Source of the DNA: Candidatus Dormiibacterota bacterium
GTDB taxonomy: Bacteria; Chloroflexota; Dormibacteria; Aeolococcales; Aeolococcaceae
Direction of reading: 5' to 3'
Assembly (NCBI GenBank): GCA_003136295.1
Contig: PLDZ01000006.1
Span: 1 to 9,844, forward strand
Length of the DNA: 9,844 bases
Shown here: in pieces, positions 5,998 through 9,844 of the stretch
Position numbering within the stretch: the stretch's first letter is position 1
Layout: each line of letters begins with the position of its first letter
Notes under the pieces: generated by a model
The model's input: the letters and a program-made list of their open reading frames with translations, nothing else
What the model was told of the DNA's origin: nothing
Database searches by the model: none
Made by a program: the position numbers and the translations under genes

Positions 5998-7170
5998 GTG
6001 CCGATCTCCCGGTGGTCGCGGGCGCAACTCCAGGATGGTGGCTGGATCCGACGCATGTTCATGGAGGGCGAGCGGCTTCGCGCCGATTTCGGCGAGGAGT
6101 CCGTCGCCGACCTCTCGATCGGCCAGCCACTGGAAGCGCCACAGGCCGTCGTCGAGGCGTTCGCTGCCGCGAGTCGCGAGCGCTTCGTCGGGCGCTTCGG
6201 CTACATGCCGAACCTCGGGTATCCGGAGGTCCGCGCACGCGCCGCCGAGGACGTCGATTTCCCGGGGATCAGCACCGATTCGATTGCGATGACGCCAGGT
6301 GCGGCAGCCGCGATTGCCATCGCGATTCGCACCTTCGTCGACCCCGGCGATGACGTGATCGGCGTCGCCCCCTACTTTCCGGAGTTCCGCCTCTACTGCG
6401 AAACCGCGTCGGCGAGATTCGTGCCGGTGCCGGCGGGTCCCGACCTGCGTCTCGATCTCGACGGGATCAGCGGCGCGCTCTCCGCGCACACCGCCGCGGT
6501 GATCGTCAACTCGCCGTGCAATCCGAGTGGCCATGTCCTCGACGGCGGCGAACTGTCAGGACTTGCAGCGGTGCTTCACGCGCACAACGACAAGCATGAC
6601 CGCAAGGTCCTGCTGATCATCGACGAGGTGTACCGGCGGCTGACATACGCCCCGCATCAGCGCGTCGAGCCGTTCAACCTCTACGAGCACACCGTGCTCG
6701 CACGATCCTTCTCGAAAGATCTTGGTATCGCGGGGGAACGCATCGGATACCTGGTGCTGCATCCGTCGCTGGTCAACGCCGAGGCACACCGCGGGCTTGC
6801 ACAAGCGTTGCGCGCGCTCGGCTTCGTCAACGCACCCGCAACTGCACAACGCGCCCTCCTCCACCTCGATTCGTGGGAGATCAACACTGTCCCATATCGC
6901 GAGCGTCGCGACATGGTCATGGATCGAGTCCGCGCGGACGGTCTCGAGGCGATCGACCCTCAGGGCGGCCTCTATCTGTGGTTGCGCAGCCCATGGCCGG
7001 ACACGCTCCAGCTCATCGATGCGCTGACGGCGCGTCGCGTACTGCTGACCCCCGGCATCGCCTTCGGCGTGCCCTCCCATCTGCGTCTGTGTTTCAGCGC
7101 ACCCCGGCGGAAACTGGATATGGCGATGACCGTGCTCGGCGAGCTGGCCGCGGAGCGAATCTCAGCCTGA
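5998..7170 (+). CDS. Pyridoxal-phosphate-dependent class I/II aminotransferase
   Basis: This fold-type I aminotransferase has 390 residues. The internal aldimine lysine is Lys240 in SFSKDLGIAGERIGY, with phosphate-binding Arg248. NSPCNPSG (171-178) and IIDEVY (207-212) supply the Asn and Asp that contact the cofactor, and Arg363 in HLRLCF binds the substrate carboxylate. The N-terminal WIRRMF, DLSIGQP and GYMPNLGYPEVR blocks fit the aspartate-aminotransferase-like group, whose members act on various amino acids. An aromatic donor would suit the adjacent dioxygenase, but specificity cannot be read from the sequence. The GTG start lies 2 nt after the dioxygenase stop (TGACCGTG) without a Shine-Dalgarno sequence, implying coupling. 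The 3' end overlaps the tail of the convergent broken gene by 9 bp. Confidence 0.88.
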   Translation: MPISRWSRAQLQDGGWIRRMFMEGERLRADFGEESVADLSIGQPLEAPQAVVEAFAAASRERFVGRFGYMPNLGYPEVRARAAEDVDFPGISTDSIAMTPGAAAAIAIAIRTFVDPGDDVIGVAPYFPEFRLYCETASARFVPVPAGPDLRLDLDGISGALSAHTAAVIVNSPCNPSGHVLDGGELSGLAAVLHAHNDKHDRKVLLIIDEVYRRLTYAPHQRVEPFNLYEHTVLARSFSKDLGIAGERIGYLVLHPSLVNAEAHRGLAQALRALGFVNAPATAQRALLHLDSWEINTVPYRERRDMVMDRVRADGLEAIDPQGGLYLWLRSPWPDTLQLIDALTARRVLLTPGIAFGVPSHLRLCFSAPRRKLDMAMTVLGELAAERISA

Positions 7171-7439
7171 TTCCGCGGCGCGGATGAACGCGACGGACGC
7201 CTGGAATCCATCGACCCGTGTGGGGGGAGGCAGCGATGCTTGCACGAGGTTCGAGGCGCTGTGCTCGGCGAATCGGCGTGCATCGTCACCCGAATTCCCA
7301 CCTCGATCGCGTAGGTGCCCTTGTCGGATGCGCCGACGATGCGAACCACGTTTCCGTCGGGCTGCCTCTCGCTCCCTGGCAGGCTTCGCAAGGCCTCGGT
7401 GATGTCTTGATCCCATTCGACGAGTGTGCAGAACGCCAT
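7162..7439 (-). pseudogene. Small conserved protein gene broken by an apparent 1-base deletion
   Basis: The ATG at 7439 has GGAGG 5 nt upstream and opens a frame starting MAFCTLVEWDQDITEALRSL and reading on to TYAIEV. The sense then passes to another frame, which reads NSGDDARRFAEHSASNLVQA and on to a stop at 7162-7164. Adding one T after the GTG codon at 7301-7299 gives IEVWNSGDDARRFAE and a continuous protein of about 92 residues. The C-terminal half has the look of a conserved family (SGDDARRF, PPPTRVDGF). I do not know its function; the size and pattern would suit a dimeric alpha/beta-barrel protein, which is a guess. Either the gene is inactive or the base was lost in sequencing. Without the correction, the N-terminal frame runs on antisense through the aminotransferase gene. 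Confidence 0.7.
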
Positions 7440-7614
7440 CTCCACCTCCAATAACTCCGGTGCTGGCCGGGCTCGACTCCCAAGCATTCGAATCGTATTC
7501 CCAACATGAAGCCTGAGCGCCGAGTTCCACCACGGCTTCGCGGGGCCGGCCTTCCCGGGAGTACGATCCGCACCCGGTCCGGCTCTGCCGGCACAACCCA
7601 ATGGAGGAGACATC
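7440..7614. promoter_or_regulatory. Divergent intergenic region with candidate -10 elements on both strands
   Basis: This 175-bp gap separates the broken minus-strand gene from the plus-strand 87-residue gene. TACGAT occurs on the minus strand at 7497-7492 and on the plus strand at 7562-7567, each correctly oriented to serve its gene. Neither has a clear -35. An 8-bp palindrome, ATTCGAAT, lies at 7486-7493. No reading frame in the gap looks like a real gene. Confidence 0.3.
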
Positions 7615-7878
7615 ATGCCCACAGTTATGGCGCACCACGATGTGAAGGACCAGCAGCATTGGCTCGCATCGCCGAAACGCGAGGAGGTCTTCGGCCCGCT
7701 CGGCGTCACCAACATCCGCAAGTTCATCGATCCAGAGAACCCCACCCGCGTCGGTATCGTCATGGATGTGGCGGACATGGGCGCGGTTATGGCGGCGATG
7801 GAGAACCAGACGATGCGGGACGCAATGGAATATGACGGCGTCGTCCCCGAGTCCCTGGTGATCCTGGTCGAGGCTTAG
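7615..7878 (+). CDS. Conserved small protein of unknown function
   Basis: This soluble protein has 87 residues, without signal peptide or membrane segment. It starts MPTVMAHHDVKDQQHWLASP and later has REEVFGPLGVTNIRKF, NPTRVGIVMDV and PESLVILVE. I recognise the pattern as a conserved small family in actinobacterial-type genomes, but know of no function. Alternating strand and helix stretches and the length would fit a dimeric alpha/beta-barrel (ABM-like) fold, which is inference. GGAGG at 7603-7607, 7 nt before the ATG, makes this start clear. Charge and codon use agree with a real gene. It is divergent from the broken small gene and ends 15 nt before a strong hairpin. Confidence 0.8.
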   Translation: MPTVMAHHDVKDQQHWLASPKREEVFGPLGVTNIRKFIDPENPTRVGIVMDVADMGAVMAAMENQTMRDAMEYDGVVPESLVILVEA

Positions 7879-7893
7879 CGAGTCGCGCATCGT

Positions 7894-7919
7894 GGCCGCC
7901 GCGGTTTGCCGCGGCGGCC
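7894..7919. terminator. GC-rich hairpin between convergent genes, likely bidirectional terminator
   Basis: GGCCGCCGCGG (7894-7904), a 4-nt loop TTTG and CCGCGGCGGCC (7909-7919) form a perfect 11-bp stem. CGTG (7891-7894) and CACG (7922-7925) could extend the stem across a bulge. There is no T-run on either side, so it is not a classical intrinsic terminator. Its position, 15 nt after the plus-strand stop and 13 nt after the end of the convergent minus-strand gene, still suggests a terminator or transcript-end barrier. Confidence 0.6.
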
Positions 7920-7932
7920 TTCACGACGTGAG

Positions 7933-8364
7933 CTATTCCGTGGAGGCCGCGGAGCTGCGTCGCATTGAAGGGATGAGGACGGCGGCGACCGCGACGTGCA
8001 TCAGCGCGAGGGCGACCTTTGACGACATCGTGGTTCCCGCAGTGACCGGGAGACCCAACGACAGCACGACGACGACGATGGCGATACCGGTCCAGATCCT
8101 GCGGGCGCGAGCGGTGCGCCGCTCCAACAGAGAAAGCAAACCCCAGCCGGCCAGCGATGCCGCCAGGCTCGCTCCGACGACGTACTCGATCCCGACACTC
8201 TGAGCTGCTCCGCTCCCGAACCGGATCAGCAGGTGGGTGCCGGACAGCGGCACCGCAACGGCCCAGACCGCCGCGGCTGCGAGCACGGCTCCCGCCACGC
8301 TCAATGCCCGGGTCCGGCCGACGCGAGTTGCCGAGGCGGCGTATCGGATGGTGGTGGTGGCCAT
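7933..8364 (-). CDS. DUF6069-family four-helix membrane protein
   Basis: This protein has 143 residues with four hydrophobic segments at about 20-40, 60-80, 90-110 and 115-133. Basic loops follow the second (ERRTARARR, 81-89) and fourth (SMRR) segments, which places both ends inside. The pattern AVWAVAVPLSG, GWGLLSLLERRTARARR and ALMHVAVAAVLIP is that of DUF6069, a family common in actinobacteria and of unknown function. There is no cleavable signal peptide. AGGAG lies 7 nt before the ATG. It is divergent from the MarR regulator across a shared operator region, so it is probably the target of that regulator. A role in envelope stress or small-molecule export is possible but not shown. Confidence 0.8.
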   Translation of the reverse strand: MATTTIRYAASATRVGRTRALSVAGAVLAAAAVWAVAVPLSGTHLLIRFGSGAAQSVGIEYVVGASLAASLAGWGLLSLLERRTARARRIWTGIAIVVVVLSLGLPVTAGTTMSSKVALALMHVAVAAVLIPSMRRSSAASTE

Positions 8365-8416
8365 GGCAGGTCTCCTTCTCCGTGAGTCACCCCTGGCTAT
8401 CGGAGGCGCCAGGCGG

Positions 8417-8422
8417 TAGACT
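8417..8422 (+). promoter_or_regulatory. Candidate -10 element of the marR-family gene
   Basis: TAGACT lies 58 nt upstream of the GTG start and 1 nt before the operator palindrome. Transcription would start near 8429, inside the operator, which suits autorepression. No clear -35 is seen. Confidence 0.45.
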
Positions 8423-8423
8423 T

Positions 8424-8457
8424 TTACTTAGGCGCCTAATGTTAGGCACCTAAGTAA
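8424..8457. promoter_or_regulatory. MarR operator: double palindrome
   Basis: The 34-bp stretch is a near-perfect inverted repeat. The outer arms TTACTTAGG (8424-8432) and CCTAAGTAA (8449-8457) match exactly, the inner arms GCCTAA/TTAGGC also match, and only one pair (8433 with 8448) and the central pair fail. It also contains two tandem operator copies, TTAGGCGCCTAA (8428-8439, a perfect palindrome) and TTAGGCACCTAA (8442-8453, one mismatch), 14 bp apart. That spacing would place two dimers on similar faces of the helix. It lies between the divergent membrane-protein and marR genes. Confidence 0.85.
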
Positions 8458-8479
8458 CCGGACGTCAAGAGGTTCCTTG

Positions 8480-8962
8480 GTGAATTTCGACCAGGCCGAC
8501 GCGCTCAACGAGGCGATACGCGCGATTGGCCTTCGCCACAGAGAGCTCGCCGTTGCCGCGCTCGCCCCGTTCGGCATCCACCCCGGGCACAAGCTCCTTC
8601 TGCTCGAGCTCGATGCGGCGGGAGCGTGCACCCAGGCGCAGCTCGCCACGGCGAGCGGCTACGAGCCGCCGACCATCACCTTGAGCGTCCGTCAGCTCGA
8701 GGCCGCCGGGCTCGTGGCTCGCCGTCAATCGCCGACCGACGGGCGCGCGACGATCGTCGAGTTGACGGAGATGGGTCGGGCGCTCCTGCCGAAACTGAGG
8801 GATGCATGGCGCCATGTGGCCGAGCAGACGGTCGCCGGGCTCACCACCGTCTCCTTCGAGCAGCTCACCGCGGTCCTCTCGGACCTGGCGGCCAGCCTCA
8901 GCGCCGACGACGCTGCGGGAGGTGGTCTCCCACGTTACGTCACCCGACTCAACCGTCCATAA
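8480..8962 (+). CDS. MarR-family transcriptional regulator
   Basis: This winged-helix dimeric repressor has 160 residues. Helices before about residue 30 and after about 100 form the dimer interface. The DNA-binding part is HKLLLLELDAAGACTQAQLA (38-57), the recognition helix EPPTITLSVRQLEAAGL (62-78), and the wing RRQSPTDGRATIVELTEMG (81-99), where Asp87 and Arg89 match the usual D-x-R of MarR wings. Such proteins typically repress a divergent gene and themselves until a phenolic or oxidising ligand is bound. GTG at 8480 is preferred to TTG at 8477, because AGAGG (8468-8472) is then 7 nt away. The operator palindrome upstream and the divergent membrane gene make autoregulation and control of that gene likely. 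No Cys other than Cys50 is present, so a simple two-Cys redox switch is unlikely. Confidence 0.9.
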   Translation: MNFDQADALNEAIRAIGLRHRELAVAALAPFGIHPGHKLLLLELDAAGACTQAQLATASGYEPPTITLSVRQLEAAGLVARRQSPTDGRATIVELTEMGRALLPKLRDAWRHVAEQTVAGLTTVSFEQLTAVLSDLAASLSADDAAGGGLPRYVTRLNRP

Positions 8963-8970
8963 CTCAGACG

Positions 8971-9060
8971 GACAACCGCAAATATTGGGAGCCGAAGCTC
9001 GTCAGGAACGCCGTGAGGGACCGCAACGCAATGCGAGAGTTGCGCGTCTGGGGATGGTGC
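8971..9060 (+). pseudogene. C-terminal fragment of a Vsr-type very-short-patch-repair endonuclease
   Basis: The frame reads DNRKYWEPKLVRNAVRDRNA followed by MRELRVWGW. This matches the conserved end region of Vsr proteins, where a YW-x-PK-(I/L)-x-RN-x-x-RDR stretch leads to an LR-x-x-GW turn. The catalytic N-terminal part (zinc-site Cys/His and Asp residues) is absent, as is the final V-x-R-x-WE strand, which is replaced by other sequence. The fragment starts 8 nt after the marR stop codon, has no start of its own and cannot encode an active nuclease. Confidence 0.6.
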
Positions 9061-9212
9061 TGGCGTATGACACCAGGCGGATGACGCGCGACGTCGACGC
9101 GGTGTTCGAGCCCAAGGCCGATGTGTACGCCGCCGCGAAAGTCGTTGCCCAAGCACTGGAGCTGCCCGACGACTGGATCAACGAAGCCGTCAAGGGTTTC
9201 TCCCCGGGACCG
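9054..9212 (+). pseudogene. Internal fragment of a DUF6036-like nucleotidyltransferase-type protein
   Basis: The frame reads MVLAYDTRRMTRDVDAVFEP, passes through KADVYAAAKVVAQALELPDD, and ends WINEAVKGFSPGP. This is the core of the DUF6036 family, whose members resemble the AbiEii-type toxin nucleotidyltransferases and usually begin with a GGAAxALAYDxRRxTRDIDxxFxP motif. The Gly-Gly segment before ALAYD is missing, and the C-terminal half after the GPD-like turn is missing. It is joined directly to the Vsr remnant over about 5 bp (GGTGC). It is probably debris of a defence or toxin-antitoxin locus. Confidence 0.6.
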
Positions 9213-9232
9213 ATCCGGACGTCATCCGTTGA

Positions 9233-9844
9233 TCACGGCCCGAACCATGTCGTCAGCGCGTCGCGCAATCCCGCATCGGTGCCCTCGCCAACCCAGGCGA
9301 CGTGTCCGTCGGGCCTGATCAGCACGGCCGTTGGCGCAGGCACTGAGCCGAGCAGCGGCAACTCCCATGGGCCTGCGCACTCGGCATCGACCACCTGAAC
9401 TCGCTCAGCCCACGCCGTGATGTCCAAGGCGCCGGCGTCACCGAGGTTGAGGAGCACCGGATTGGCGTTGTGTAATAACTCGAAGACGCGCACGGGCCCG
9501 TTTGCGGTCGCAAGGTCCAGGTCCGGCATGCGCCATCCGAGCATCGGATGGCCGTCGCCAAGGTCGTAATGAACGTCGAGGCCGGAGATCATCCCGGCGA
9601 TGTGCTTGCGCGGTTGATCCATCGTCAGCAACTCGGCCAGGAAGTCGCGCAGTGCACCCGTCCGCTCGTCGGTGGCGCCCAATGCACGTTGCGCCATCGT
9701 GTTCTGCAGCACACGCGCACCCACGGGGTGTCGTTCAGCTTGATATGTGTCGAGCAGGCTCATGGGTGATGTTCCCTTGACCACCTGGGCCAGCTTCCAG
9801 CCCAGGTTGACCGCATCCTGCACGCCAATGTTCAACCCCTGGCC
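9233..9844 (-). CDS. FAD-dependent aromatic monooxygenase, C-terminal part (5' end off the window)
   Basis: The minus-strand frame is open from the right edge to a stop at 9233, showing 203 C-terminal residues. It begins GQGLNIGVQDAVNLGWKLAQ, the second FAD-contact motif of group A flavin hydroxylases (FAD_binding_3 family), followed by the helix LLDTYQAERHPVGARVL. The C-terminal part, with YDLGDGHPMLGWRMPDLDL and then PVLLNLGD, is the thioredoxin-like extension found in polyketide hydroxylases such as PgaE and RdmE, in rifampicin monooxygenase and in related phenol-type hydroxylases. The nucleotide-binding GxGxxG is off the window. Substrate specificity cannot be judged. The gene is convergent with the debris region and ends 20 bp after it. 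Confidence 0.88.
   Translation of the reverse strand, partial: GQGLNIGVQDAVNLGWKLAQVVKGTSPMSLLDTYQAERHPVGARVLQNTMAQRALGATDERTGALRDFLAELLTMDQPRKHIAGMISGLDVHYDLGDGHPMLGWRMPDLDLATANGPVRVFELLHNANPVLLNLGDAGALDITAWAERVQVVDAECAGPWELPLLGSVPAPTAVLIRPDGHVAWVGEGTDAGLRDALTTWFGP

Noticed and set aside
7486..7493. ATTCGAAT palindrome as a regulator site
   Set aside because: An isolated 8-bp palindrome with no second copy or flanking symmetry.
6972..7778. 268-codon minus-strand frame spanning the small broken gene
   Set aside because: Only the stretch from 7439 to about 7299 looks like protein. The rest is antisense to the aminotransferase or upstream of the ribosome-binding site.
8477..8479. TTG start for the MarR gene
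   Set aside because: GTG at 8480 has better spacing (7 nt) from AGAGG and is a more usual start.
1..9844. tRNA, rRNA, CRISPR array, riboswitch or insertion sequence
   Set aside because: No cloverleaf-like sequence, repeat-spacer array, conserved riboswitch core or terminal inverted repeat with transposase was seen by eye.

Overview
The window is high-GC DNA (by eye about two thirds G+C) that is densely coding, with GTG starts used often. The families present point to a free-living soil or freshwater bacterium of the Actinomycetota or a neighbouring high-GC Chloroflexota-like lineage: DUF6069, the long cd02199-type RidA, a short homogentisate-dioxygenase-type protein, and a LexA box of the form CGAAC-N4-GTTCG. 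The sequence alone does not settle the phylum. No rRNA, tRNA, CRISPR array, intact transposase or phage gene is visible.

Left part (1-1717, minus strand). A RecA-like ImuA-type protein runs off the left edge. Its promoter carries a perfect LexA (SOS) box placed between the -35 and -10, so it is probably the first gene of a DNA-damage-inducible mutagenesis operon. Upstream lies a complete proline iminopeptidase, which carries its own Shine-Dalgarno sequence.

Central part (1801-7170, plus strand). Five genes read in one direction: a PaaZ/BoxD-type acyl-CoA-semialdehyde dehydrogenase without the hydratase domain, an NDUFA9-like atypical short-chain dehydrogenase, a RidA-family protein, a homogentisate 1,2-dioxygenase and a class I/II aminotransferase. 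The last four are tightly packed, with the stop-start junction TGACCGTG used twice. The set looks like an aromatic or amino-acid catabolic unit: the aminotransferase would deaminate an aromatic amino acid or amine, RidA would hydrolyse reactive imines, the dioxygenase would open the ring, and the aldehyde dehydrogenase would oxidise a semialdehyde. No 4-hydroxyphenylpyruvate dioxygenase, maleylacetoacetate isomerase or fumarylacetoacetase gene is in the window, so the exact pathway is open.

Right part (7162-9844). A small minus-strand gene is broken by what looks like a single missing base. A divergent 87-residue protein follows, then a strong hairpin. Next comes a divergent pair, a DUF6069 membrane protein (minus) and a MarR-family regulator (plus). 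They share a control region holding a 34-bp near-palindrome made of two TTAGGC(G/A)CCTAA operator copies. Directly after marR lies about 270 bp of gene debris: a C-terminal piece of a Vsr-type endonuclease joined to an internal piece of a DUF6036-type nucleotidyltransferase-like protein. The window closes with the C-terminal third of an FAD-dependent aromatic monooxygenase on the minus strand.
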